Part shown: piece after piece, positions 8,908 through 17,159 of the stretch
How the letters are laid out: every line of letters starts with the position of its first letter
Position numbering within the stretch: the stretch's first letter is position 1
From: Aporhodopirellula rubra
GTDB taxonomy: Bacteria > Planctomycetota > Planctomycetia > Pirellulales > Pirellulaceae
Assembly (NCBI RefSeq): GCF_014192335.1
Contig: NZ_JACHXU010000010.1
Span: forward strand, 37,718-101,717
Length of the DNA stretch: 64,000 nt
Reading direction: 5' to 3'
The notes under the pieces: model-generated
What the model was told of the DNA's origin: nothing
Seen by the model: only the letters and a program-made list of their open reading frames with translations
Database searches by the model: none
Made by a program: the position numbers and the translations under genes

Positions 8908-10086
8908 ATGGAAATTAAGAGAATCGGAATCGTCATGAACGGCGTGACGGGACGCATGGGCACGAACCAGCATTTGGCTCGTTCCATCACGGCGATCATC
9001 AAACAGGGCGGTATTAAGGTCAGCAACGACCTGACAATTATGCCTGACCCTATTTTGACCGGTCGGCGTGACTACGCACTCAAAGCCCTCGCCGAAAAAT
9101 ACGGTCAAGAAGCGCGAGGCGAAGCGTACAAGTACACGACCGACCTGCAGGGGGCACTTGACGGTAAGTACGGCGATCACGAGATCTTCTTTGATGCCTC
9201 CGGTACGTTGCAACGCGCCGGATTCATCGAAATGGCGGTGAAAGCTGGCAAGGCGATTTACTGCGAAAAACCGACCGCCGTCGAAACCTGCGAAGCCGTT
9301 CGTCTCGCCAAATTAGTTGAGGGGGCGGGGCTGAAAAACGGCGTCGTGCAAGACAAGCTGTGGCTGCCCGGATTCCGCAAAATCAAAATGCTCAAGGAGC
9401 TCGGCTTCTTCGGAAAAATCCTTTCCGTCAAAGGCGACTTCGGCTATTGGGTCTTCAGCGGAATGGATTACGACCAGCCCGCCCAACGCCCCTCATGGAA
9501 TTATCGCGCTGAAGACGGCGGGGGCATGATGATTGACATGTTCTGCCACTGGCGCTACGTGATCGATCATGTGTTCGGACCGGTTCGCAGTTTAGTGGCG
9601 TACGGGGCAACCGACCTCGACCAACGCCGCGCCGAAGACGGAACGCCGTTCCAATGCACCGCGGACGACTCCGCGTATGCGATGTTCGTGCTCGAAGACG
9701 GAACGATGGTGCAGTTCAACAGTTCATGGTGCACCCGTGTTCGACGTGACGATTTGTTAACCGTGCATGTTGACGGAGTGAACGGATCGGCGGTTGCCGG
9801 TCTGCGTGAAGTGAAGACTCAGTCGGCCGCCAACACGCCGAAGCCGACGTGGAACCCTGACATCCCACAGCCGATCGACTTTTTGGGCGGTTGGGACGAC
9901 GTGCCGAACAATATCGATTACGACAACGCGTTCAAGATTCAATGGGAGTTGTTCATTCGGCACGTTGCTCTCGATGAACCTTGGAGCTATTCGCTGATGG
10001 AAGGCGCCAAGGGTGTTCAACTGGCCGAGCTCGGTATGGAGAGCTGGAAAGAACGCAAATGGGTGGACGTTCCCGAGCTCGCGTAA
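8908..10086 (+). CDS. Gfo/Idh/MocA family oxidoreductase
   Basis: This 392-residue protein has an N-terminal NAD(P)-binding fold beginning IKRIGIVMNGVTGRMGTNQH, the CEKPTAVET motif (the EKP lysine that contacts cofactor and substrate), and a C-terminal alpha/beta domain with GGGMMIDMFCHWRYVID. Family members oxidise, reduce or epimerise sugars and sugar acids using bound or exchangeable nicotinamide cofactor. The start ATG lies 120 bases after the GH88 stop, and the SDR gene follows 79 bases after its end, so the genes are probably co-transcribed. It likely handles an intermediate of the same sugar pathway; the precise reaction cannot be told. Confidence 0.88.
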   Translation: MEIKRIGIVMNGVTGRMGTNQHLARSITAIIKQGGIKVSNDLTIMPDPILTGRRDYALKALAEKYGQEARGEAYKYTTDLQGALDGKYGDHEIFFDASGTLQRAGFIEMAVKAGKAIYCEKPTAVETCEAVRLAKLVEGAGLKNGVVQDKLWLPGFRKIKMLKELGFFGKILSVKGDFGYWVFSGMDYDQPAQRPSWNYRAEDGGGMMIDMFCHWRYVIDHVFGPVRSLVAYGATDLDQRRAEDGTPFQCTADDSAYAMFVLEDGTMVQFNSSWCTRVRRDDLLTVHVDGVNGSAVAGLREVKTQSAANTPKPTWNPDIPQPIDFLGGWDDVPNNIDYDNAFKIQWELFIRHVALDEPWSYSLMEGAKGVQLAELGMESWKERKWVDVPELA

Positions 10087-10165
10087 GCTCCTTCGGATAA
10101 ACGATTGGCATGGGATTACCGCCCGTGTCGCAACTTAAACACACCTTTTAACAATAACTGTTTTG

Positions 10166-10942
10166 ATGAGCAAAAAAGTCGCATTGGTGACCGGCGGTGG
10201 CCGGGGCATCGGTTTCGGGATTTGTGAGAAGCTCGCAGCCGATGGATTCAATTTAGTGCTGAGCGGACGCTCGGACGCCTCGAAAGTCGCGGACTCGGTG
10301 GCGAAACTCGAAGCTATGGGAGCTGAGGTTCTCTATTGCTCGGGCGATGTGTCGTCCGCCGAAGATCGCGCCGCGATGTTATCGAACATTGAAGAACGCT
10401 TCGGGCGATTGGATGTGTTGGTCAACAATGCCGGCGTCGCGCCGCAAGTGCGTGCCGATATTCTCGAGGCAACCGAAGATAGCTTTGAATGGATCATGAA
10501 GATCAATCTGCAAGGGCCCTATTTCCTGACGCAGGCCTGCGCGAATTGGATGATCGAGCAGAAGAAGGCGGACGGTTCCTTTCAATCGTGCATCATCAAT
10601 ATCGGATCGATTTCCGCGACGGTGGTCTCGCCTAACCGCGGTGACTACTGCATCTCAAAAGCGGGGCTAGGCATGATGAGTTCGCTCTTTGCCGCTCGTC
10701 TCGGTGAATTCGCTATTCCGGTTTACGAGATTCGTCCCGGCATCATCAAAACGGACATGACCGCGGGCGTGACGCAAAAGTACGACAACCTCATCGACAA
10801 CACCGAGTTGCTGGTTGAGAAACGATGGGGAGTGCCGGAGGACATTGGCAAATTGGCCGCCGCCATGGCACGCGGCGACATGCCCTACGCGACCGGTCAA
10901 GTGGTCTATGTCGACGGCGGGCTGACGATGAACAGACTATAA
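10166..10942 (+). CDS. SDR family oxidoreductase (3-ketoacyl-ACP reductase-like)
   Basis: This 258-residue classical SDR shows TGGGRGIG at the nucleotide site, NNAG near residue 90, the catalytic IGSIS serine, YCISK (YxxxK) and a C-terminal ATGQVVYVDGG. It is often labelled 3-ketoacyl-ACP reductase by similarity, but in this locus it more plausibly oxidises or reduces a sugar-derived alcohol or keto-acid. ATG at 10166 is preferred over the TTG immediately before it. It is the third gene of the rightward run after GH88 and Gfo/Idh/MocA, and precedes the secreted PL7-type enzyme by 134 bases. Confidence 0.87.
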   Translation: MSKKVALVTGGGRGIGFGICEKLAADGFNLVLSGRSDASKVADSVAKLEAMGAEVLYCSGDVSSAEDRAAMLSNIEERFGRLDVLVNNAGVAPQVRADILEATEDSFEWIMKINLQGPYFLTQACANWMIEQKKADGSFQSCIINIGSISATVVSPNRGDYCISKAGLGMMSSLFAARLGEFAIPVYEIRPGIIKTDMTAGVTQKYDNLIDNTELLVEKRWGVPEDIGKLAAAMARGDMPYATGQVVYVDGGLTMNRL

Positions 10943-11076
10943 GGCAAAAGGCACGTGCCCTGGTGGAAGTCGTCAATGGTCAGATGTTTTCAGCAATCGA
11001 GTGAACGTTTTTCGTAAATGTCGCGCTGGATGTTTCCCTGATGAAAAGTAAACACGATAAAGAGGAATCACAGACC

Positions 11077-11844
11077 ATGATGACACTCACCCGAAGTCTA
11101 GCCACGGGGCTGTGCGCTGCCGCGTTTTTCTCGGCCGTAGTCGCCCCAGTCCAAGGCCAGGATGCGCCGTACGATCTCGAAAAGTTTCGTTCCGTGCTTG
11201 ACGACTCGAAGCTGCAGGCGCCAACGAGTTCGCCGACGAAGATCAAGCAAGGCGACTTCCGGGGAGCAAGCAACGAGTATTTCTTTCTCGACAAGACCGG
11301 GCGATACATGACGTTCACCGTCGAGGGCGACAGCAACCGATCGGAGCTACGTCAGAGTACCGGTGATTGGGACACCGCCACTGAAACTCCCCAGCGTTTG
11401 ATCGCTCGGGTACGCGTATTCGTGCCTGAAGACGAGGGGCTCGAACAGTTCACTTTTCTGCAGATCCACGATAAGAAGAACGGCAGCGAGGGGCTGAACA
11501 AACCTTTGCTCCGCCTTACTCGCCGTAGCGACTATCGCGACAAGCAGGACCATCTTTGGGCCCACATCCGCACGCCCGAGAACGGCAATGAGCCAATATC
11601 GCTAAAGAACTTTGCGACCAAGAACGTCGACCTCGGGCCGCGGCCCGAAGGATTTTTTGATGTCGAGATCCGTGTGCAGAAAAGCCGAATGACTGTCGCG
11701 ATCAACGGGCAAACCAAGGTCGACATGGACGTGTCGTATTGGAACGGTCTGAACAACTACTTCAAGGCAGGCGTCTACAACCAAAACAACGGCCGATCCA
11801 AAGTCGAGTTCGAGTCGCTGCGGTTCTCAAATTCCGACAATTGA
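11077..11844 (+). CDS. Secreted polysaccharide lyase family 7 (alginate lyase-like) protein
   Basis: The 255-residue product begins with a signal peptide (about residues 1-28, ending VQGQ). It has the three landmark motifs of the PL7 jelly roll in order: RSELR at 88-92, QIH at 129-131 and YFKAGVY at 228-234. These line the catalytic cleft where the enzyme beta-eliminates mannuronate or guluronate links of alginate. The length matches single-domain PL7 enzymes. The start at 11077 was chosen because AGAGGAA lies about nine bases upstream; an in-frame ATG at 11041 would add charged residues before the signal peptide. It is the probable secreted endolyase that supplies oligosaccharides to the rest of the locus. 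Confidence 0.85.
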   Translation: MMTLTRSLATGLCAAAFFSAVVAPVQGQDAPYDLEKFRSVLDDSKLQAPTSSPTKIKQGDFRGASNEYFFLDKTGRYMTFTVEGDSNRSELRQSTGDWDTATETPQRLIARVRVFVPEDEGLEQFTFLQIHDKKNGSEGLNKPLLRLTRRSDYRDKQDHLWAHIRTPENGNEPISLKNFATKNVDLGPRPEGFFDVEIRVQKSRMTVAINGQTKVDMDVSYWNGLNNYFKAGVYNQNNGRSKVEFESLRFSNSDN

Positions 11845-12337
11845 TTTGGGCCGTGGTCAGTCACGTGACGCGTCTCATTTCATCAGCCGGGGAAGGCACA
11901 GGCACTGTGCCTATCATCATCGAAAGTTAACAGGCAGTTTTGGTCGGGGGAGTTGTGTCGGCCCTTCGGGCCTTTGTTTCTAAGTTGCCTTTGGTACCGG
12001 GGCCTTGAAGGCCCCGGCATTGGTTGTATCAGCCCTCCGGGCTTTGTGTGGAATGGCTTGGGGTGGGCTAGGTGGCTCTGTGTCCAGCATGACTAGGCCC
12101 GGAGGGCCGGTACAACCATTGCCGGGGGTGTTAACCCCCGTTTGTTGAGTGCCACTTCAAAAGCAAGGCCTGGAAGGCCGGTACATCGATTGCCGGTGGT
12201 GTGATGACCGCCGGGGCATTCGTAGTCATCAACTGTAGTAGGCACAGGCCCTGTGCCGTTACGCTCGCAATTGTTTGGTCGCCCGCCGTCTCCCGATTGA
12301 TGCAATCGTCTAAAGCCAGCTCGGTGTCTTGGCATCA
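11845..12337. other. Intergenic stretch without a gene, holding hairpins and repeat copy A1
   Basis: No credible coding frame is present between the PL7 gene and the convergent esterase gene. A hairpin GGCACAG-gca-CTGTGCC lies at 11895-11911, shortly after the PL7 stop, and may end transcription, although no T-run follows. Most of the remainder is the GC-rich repeat described at 11951-12257. The last 80 bases show nothing recognisable. Confidence 0.6.
11951..12257. repeat. Dispersed GC-palindromic repeat, copy A1
   Basis: This run of about 307 bases consists of successive short hairpins. It includes GGCCCTTCGGGCC, GGGGCCTTGAAGGCCCC, AGCCCTCCGGGCT, GGCCCGGAGGGCC and GGGGGTGTTAACCCCC, and ends with GGCACAG-gcc-CTGTGCC. 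A second copy with the same element order lies at 17361-17629. Part of it (GCCCGGAGGGC, then ATTGCCGG plus a hairpin) parallels the repeats around the transposase gene at 62889. It looks like a non-coding, REP-like composite element, perhaps moved by a Y1 transposase in trans. The homology to copy A2 is seen directly; the mechanism is inference. Confidence 0.75.
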
Positions 12338-14005
12338 TCAGCGGATAGCTGGGAGCAACCCTTCGCGTTGAAACAGCTCTTCCATTTTGGCTCGCACCTT
12401 CAATTTCCACACTGGGTACTCGCTGGAAAAACCATGTCCTCCAGCTGGGACCGTGATCAGTTCGCATGCGTTGCCAGTTGACTGCAGTTTGTTATGCAGG
12501 GCAACCGCGGTGCTGTAGTGGACCAAGTCGTCGAAGGCCGCGTGGAACATCACCAGCGGTGGCATTTTGGCATCGAGTTGATGAACCGGTGAAAGTGCTG
12601 TGGCGTCGTCGCCGAATCGCGACGGGGTGTAACCGGTCTCAGGTGATGTGTCGGTGACGGCGGAGCTGAGAAAGACGGCGGCCGGTTTCATCTTCGGCGA
12701 CGTCGCGGGATCCGATCCGGGAGGTGCGTTCTCGATGGCAGTCCACATGGCGACATGTCCACCGGCGGAGGTGCCGCCGACCGCGACACGTGCCGGGTCG
12801 ATGCCGAGTTCGGCCGCGTGTTCGATGACCCATCCGAACGCAGCACGCCCGTCATCGACGGAAGCATGGGGGCTGGTATCGAAGCGGTTTTTCGTGCGGT
12901 AGTCCGGTGCGATTCCTACCATGCCGTTCTTGGCCGCCCAAGCTGCGGTCGACGCCGACTTCTGTGGAGTGCCTTTGGTCCAGCCGCCGCCAAAGAAATA
13001 GACGAACGCAGAACGTTGGTCGCTGGGTTTCCAGCCATCAGGTTTGTAGACGAACAGGTTCATGGCATTCTCGCCCTCGCGATAGGCCATCGTTTCGGCG
13101 CCAGGCAAGCTATCGAGAGTGACCTCTTGCACTGCGGCTTGCGCCGCGTTCGGCAACATTGCGGCTGGTTTTGATTCACCCGATGGATCTTCGATGTGCA
13201 GATTGTCGATCAGGAAGTCGGCTGTCTTGGATGTCGACGAACTGAACCCGACGCGGCCAAGCACCGCGTCGCCTTTTGTGATCTCACGATGCATCGGGCA
13301 TCCCGCCGGCGTTAGCTCACCCAGCAGTGAATTGTTCACCCAGACGACCACCGAGTCTGGGTTGAGCGTCACGGTTTCGCCCGTGTCGGGGCGAGCGTAC
13401 GAGAGCGTGTTTGCGTCGTGATCGTTGACCCAAATCTTGACGTTGAACGGAGCGGTAACGTCATAACGCGTCTCAGCGGCGACATCATCACCGACGCGCA
13501 GTTTGAGGTATTTCTGTTGATACAATTCGAGTCCGAAGGCACGCCGAGCTTTTGCGTTGAGCACCAGACCTTTGCCTGGGCCCCACGGGCCGATGCCGAA
13601 GATGACGGTTGATTTTCCGTCGCCGTTTTGCGGGGCGTTGTTCAACGCATCAAACTCAACATACATGCTGCCGAGTTTGGATGTTCCCACGTTGTACTCC
13701 ATCGCGCCGCCTAGGCTTAGGTCTGAATCGTTGAAGCGGGCGGCCTTCCCCGAGCCGACTCGTTCGCCACCATCGACGACCGTCACCATGTCGACTCGCT
13801 GTAGCTCTGGGGACTTGGGCACGCTGTCGATCTCGAAGCTGTCGAAGGTTTCGTGCAGATGAACGGTGCCGCCCGGTCGATCGACGCTCCGCCCGTTCGC
13901 GGCCTCTCCACTGACACGAGGCGTTTGCGGCGGAGGGGTGACATCCGCGGCTTGAAGGGTGCCAGCCAACACAACACTCAGTACGACACTAGCTCTTGTC
14001 ATCAT
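12338..14005 (-). CDS. Secreted alpha/beta hydrolase (esterase) with N-terminal sandwich-like domain
   Basis: This 555-residue protein starts with a signal peptide (to about residue 20). Residues 40-275 form a beta-rich region resembling a concanavalin-like sugar-binding domain (VEFDALNNAP ... VGFSSSTSKTADFLIDNLHI). The C-terminal part is an HSL-type esterase: oxyanion stretch FFGGGW, nucleophile motif GTSAGG, a candidate acid in FHAAFDDLVH and catalytic His in GGHGF. It could remove acetyl or other ester groups from the polysaccharide while the sandwich domain binds it. It is convergent with the PL7 gene and followed upstream by the LacI-type regulator gene on the same strand. Confidence 0.8.
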   Translation of the reverse strand: MMTRASVVLSVVLAGTLQAADVTPPPQTPRVSGEAANGRSVDRPGGTVHLHETFDSFEIDSVPKSPELQRVDMVTVVDGGERVGSGKAARFNDSDLSLGGAMEYNVGTSKLGSMYVEFDALNNAPQNGDGKSTVIFGIGPWGPGKGLVLNAKARRAFGLELYQQKYLKLRVGDDVAAETRYDVTAPFNVKIWVNDHDANTLSYARPDTGETVTLNPDSVVVWVNNSLLGELTPAGCPMHREITKGDAVLGRVGFSSSTSKTADFLIDNLHIEDPSGESKPAAMLPNAAQAAVQEVTLDSLPGAETMAYREGENAMNLFVYKPDGWKPSDQRSAFVYFFGGGWTKGTPQKSASTAAWAAKNGMVGIAPDYRTKNRFDTSPHASVDDGRAAFGWVIEHAAELGIDPARVAVGGTSAGGHVAMWTAIENAPPGSDPATSPKMKPAAVFLSSAVTDTSPETGYTPSRFGDDATALSPVHQLDAKMPPLVMFHAAFDDLVHYSTAVALHNKLQSTGNACELITVPAGGHGFSSEYPVWKLKVRAKMEELFQREGLLPAIR

Positions 14006-14073
14006 CGAGAGGTCCCTTGCTTTCTTGAAATCGGCACGTTGTGCGTTATCGACGTGAAATATCAGGACATTGG

Positions 14074-14087
14074 TTCATAGTTATGAA
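14074..14087. promoter_or_regulatory. Candidate regulator operator (TTCATA-n2-TATGAA)
   Basis: The sequence TTCATAGTTATGAA is an inverted repeat of 6-base arms around two bases, located between the esterase start and the end of the LacI-family gene, thus upstream of the esterase. A 12-of-14 match lies at 15296-15309 in front of the hydroxyacid dehydrogenase. Size and symmetry fit a LacI-family half-site pair. Binding is inferred only from position and resemblance. Confidence 0.45.
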
Positions 14088-14137
14088 ATTGTCAAGCCGC
14101 AAAATCATAAAATGATCCATCCTGGCGCTGGGAGACG

Positions 14138-15189
14138 CTATCCCGCAGCCGGGCCGCTTGTTTCGCCCGCAGCAAACTCAGAAGGCACGACCAGATCAAC
14201 GAAGATTCGGTTTTCGCCGACCTCTTCGGATTTGCAGATCAGTTTGGCTGCCTCCTCGCCGATCACCTCGGGGTTACTGCTGGCGCTGGTCAGGTCGGGA
14301 TGAATTTCCGTGCACGCACGAGAGCGGTCGACGGCGGCGAGGCTGACTTCGTCGGGGATGCGAATACCGTGCAGCAGCGCAAACTGATGTGCCCCGCGGG
14401 CCATCAGACCGTTGTGACAGATCCAAGCGGTTGGGGCGTCCTCGCGGTCGTCGCCCACGCGTTTCATCAGTTCCGCGGCACAGTCGAACCCTTCTTGGCG
14501 ATCTCCTTTTTCGACGCTCACGACAAAACGCTCGTTCAGGCTCATTCCGCGAGCGGACAAGCATTCACGCAGGGCGCCGAGTCGCATTTGGTGACGTCCG
14601 AGCCGGCAATTGCCGCCCAGCCACGCGAACCGTTCGTGCCCCAGTTTCACAAGATGTTCCACCAATTGCTCGAGAGACTGCTTTTCGTTTGGCGTCACGG
14701 AATGGCACAGCCCGGGAGCACTCGCGTAGACGCTCAGCAGCGGCACGCGGAGGACGCCGAGTGCCCTCAGGAACGGTTCGCTCACCTCGCCGAGCACCAC
14801 GATACCCTGCAGAGGATCACGCTGGCCGAGCAGTTCGAACAGTTTCTTTTCGTCGAGATCGCCTTCTCCACCGAGAAACGTGGTGCTGATGCGAGATTGC
14901 TGCAGCACCTTGAAGAGTCCCATCTGGACATGGCTGAACGTGTTGCTGGGTTGGTAGAGTTTCAGGCCGCTGCGTTGAACGATTCCGACGTAATTGCGAC
15001 GGGCTTCGGGCGCGTGGCCGGGCTGCATGCCACGCGGCACGTACCCGTTGGCGACGGCGACCTGCCAAATCTCCTTATACGATTTGTCTGAAATCCCTTC
15101 GCGCCGCCCGTTGAGCACGAGCGACACCAGCGATTGAGAAACGCCCAGTTCTTTTGCGATCTGGCTTTGAGAAATCCGTTTTGCCATGG
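14138..15189 (-). CDS. LacI family transcriptional regulator
   Basis: The 350-residue protein has an N-terminal helix-turn-helix (SQSQIAKELGVSQSLVSLVL) plus hinge, then a periplasmic-binding-protein-like sensor domain with the family layout (GIVVLGEVSEPF, CHNGLMARGAHQFALLHG, IRIPDEVSLAAVD). Such proteins repress sugar catabolic genes until a pathway metabolite binds. The ATG at 15189 has GGGAG about eight bases upstream and is preferred over the GTG at 15196. It sits between the esterase and the divergent hydroxyacid dehydrogenase gene, with similar dyads on both sides, so local control of the uronate locus is likely. Confidence 0.9.
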
Positions 15190-15295
15190 TCAACACTCCC
15201 GAATGCCGTGCGGGAACCCCCGTTCATAATCAACAGAAAAATATTCATGATATAGCCTACACTTCAATTGCTTTTGTTGAAACGATGCGATACGA

Positions 15296-15309
15296 TTCAT
15301 AATAATGAA
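15296..15309. promoter_or_regulatory. Candidate regulator operator overlapping a start codon
   Basis: TTCATAATAATGAA has 5-base arms (TTCAT / ATGAA) around four bases and covers the ATG at 15305. It matches the dyad at 14074-14087 at 12 of 14 positions. A repressor bound here could block transcription and initiation of the hydroxyacid dehydrogenase gene. This is a sequence-pattern inference without any binding evidence. Confidence 0.4.
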
Positions 15310-16321
15310 CAATGCATCCCAAGCTCAGCCGACTGTTCTGGTCTTGATGACCGAGCAAGAGAAGAACGAATTCATGCCACCGGACATTGAGGCCGGGTTG
15401 CGGGAGATGTTCCCCAATCTCGTCTGGGTGGACGCTCCGCTGGAGGTTGGCCAGTGGCATTATTCGCTCCGTGAGCAGCGGCCGGAGATCGTGGTTTGTG
15501 CGTGGGAAACGCCACCCCTGCCGCTGGAGGCCGCCGAGCACCTGAAGTATCTCTGTTTCCTTTGCGGCTCGGTCCGGTCGTTGGTGCCACGTGAATTGAT
15601 CGAACGCGGGTTGATCGTGACGAACTGGGGTTCGATCGTCAGCAACACCGTGGCCGAATGTTCGCTTCTGCTTATCCTCTCCGCGTTGCGGCGAGTCGGT
15701 AATTGGAGCGTTGCGATGCGGACGCGGGGAGAATGGAAACAAGGACGCCATCCGGACACGCTCAGTCTGTTCGGCCGCCGGGTCGGACTGCATGGTCTTG
15801 GTGCGATCAGTCGTGAGCTGGCCAGACTGCTGGTGCCGTTTAATGTGGAGTTGTCGGCCTATTCACCCAGCGTGCCCGATGAGACCTATCGGAAGTTAAA
15901 CATTCGTCGTGCGGATTCGCTGGAAGATCTATTTTCAACATCGGACGTGCTGGTCGAGTTAGCGCCCGGCAAACCAGACAACTACCACCTCGTCGGCGAT
16001 GACTTACTGCGGTTGCTTCCGCAGCAGGCCGTCTTCGTCAATCTTGGCCGCGGCATGGTGGTGGATGAAGCGGCATTGGTGCGAGCCAGTCGCGAGCGTG
16101 GTTTGCACATCGCGCTGGACGTCTACGAAACCGAGCCGCTGCCGGCCGACTCGCCGCTGCGTCGTTTGGACAACATTACTCTGCTGCCGCACCTCGGCGG
16201 TCCGACACCAGACCGTCGCCGTGATTGTGGCGAACTGGCTCTGCAGAACCTTGGATACTATGTCAGCGATCTACCGCTGATGAATGTGATTGACTTGGGG
16301 ACCTATGACCGTGCAACCTAA
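15305..16321 (+). CDS. D-2-hydroxyacid dehydrogenase family protein
   Basis: This 338-residue protein shows the D-isomer-specific 2-hydroxyacid dehydrogenase plan. The NAD-binding motif is GLHGLGAI, the conserved Arg region is NLGRGMVVDE, the Glu segment is DVYETEPL and the catalytic His lies in LLPHLGG. It would reduce a 2-keto acid or oxidise a 2-hydroxy acid with NAD(H). It is divergent from the LacI-type regulator gene. Its last 17 bases overlap the start of the sugar isomerase gene, so the two are translated together. Its exact substrate within the sugar-acid pathway is unknown. Confidence 0.88.
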   Translation: MNNASQAQPTVLVLMTEQEKNEFMPPDIEAGLREMFPNLVWVDAPLEVGQWHYSLREQRPEIVVCAWETPPLPLEAAEHLKYLCFLCGSVRSLVPRELIERGLIVTNWGSIVSNTVAECSLLLILSALRRVGNWSVAMRTRGEWKQGRHPDTLSLFGRRVGLHGLGAISRELARLLVPFNVELSAYSPSVPDETYRKLNIRRADSLEDLFSTSDVLVELAPGKPDNYHLVGDDLLRLLPQQAVFVNLGRGMVVDEAALVRASRERGLHIALDVYETEPLPADSPLRRLDNITLLPHLGGPTPDRRRDCGELALQNLGYYVSDLPLMNVIDLGTYDRAT

Positions 16322-17159
16322 AATCAAGTGGGGTATCTCCACGCTGGGATGCCACGAACTCGACCTGCCGGCAATTTGCCAGTTGGCCGAAAAACATGGG
16401 ATCCATCATTTGGAGGTCCGCAGTCTGGCTGACTGTTTGAACCTTCCGGAGTATCTCGATGTGACTTACCCCAATGATCCCGGCGCGGCGCAGCGAATTC
16501 TTCGTCGGCATCGCCAATCCATCATCGCGTTGAACAGCGGTTTCAGTCTGATCGGAGCGGACGACGAAGCTCGGGATGAACTGCTCGCGTTTGCACGTTG
16601 GGCCGATCTGCTTGATATCCCTTACATCCGCGTCTTTGGTGGTGGCAGTATGAGCGAGCCGCTCACGCAGAGCGACATCGCAGCCGCCACGCAAAACTTG
16701 CATTGGTGGAAGCGGCAGCGTGAAAAGCATGAATGGGTAACGCAGATCGCGTTGGAAACTCATGACGGGTTCAGCAGTGCCGAGCGGTGTTTGCAACTTC
16801 AAGATGCATTCGGCTCGCCCGTGCACGTGATCTGGGACACACACCATACATGGAAGATGGGGAACGAAAGTGCGGAGGACACATGGGAGCAGATCGCGTT
16901 CATGATCCGACACGTGCACATCAAAGACAGCATTTCGGTGCCGTCGTCGCGTCACCCCTACAGCTATGTTTTGCCAGGACAAGGTGAGTTTCCGGTCGAC
17001 GATGTCTGGAGCGTTCTCAGCGAGAATAACTATCGGGGAATCGTCAGCCTCGAGTGGGAACGCAAATGGCACCCCTATCTGCCCGACCTCGATACCGCGC
17101 TGACTGCGCTGACCGAAAGCGGCTGGCGATCCGGGGCACCGTTCCCCGTCGGCCGCTGA
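16305..17159 (+). CDS. Sugar phosphate isomerase/epimerase (AP endonuclease 2-like TIM barrel)
   Basis: The 284-residue product has the xylose isomerase-like TIM-barrel pattern: IKWGISTLGCHE at the first strand, YIRVFGGGS, ALETHDGFS (a metal-binding Glu), VIWDTHHTW (Asp and His) and HVHIKDSI, ending with GIVSLEWERKW. These residues form the divalent metal site of sugar isomerases and epimerases. The ATG at 16305 has GGGGA closely upstream and overlaps the preceding gene by 17 bases; the TTG at 16290 is less likely. It is the last gene of the sugar locus before the repeat at 17361. Confidence 0.85.
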   Translation: MTVQPKIKWGISTLGCHELDLPAICQLAEKHGIHHLEVRSLADCLNLPEYLDVTYPNDPGAAQRILRRHRQSIIALNSGFSLIGADDEARDELLAFARWADLLDIPYIRVFGGGSMSEPLTQSDIAAATQNLHWWKRQREKHEWVTQIALETHDGFSSAERCLQLQDAFGSPVHVIWDTHHTWKMGNESAEDTWEQIAFMIRHVHIKDSISVPSSRHPYSYVLPGQGEFPVDDVWSVLSENNYRGIVSLEWERKWHPYLPDLDTALTALTESGWRSGAPFPVGR

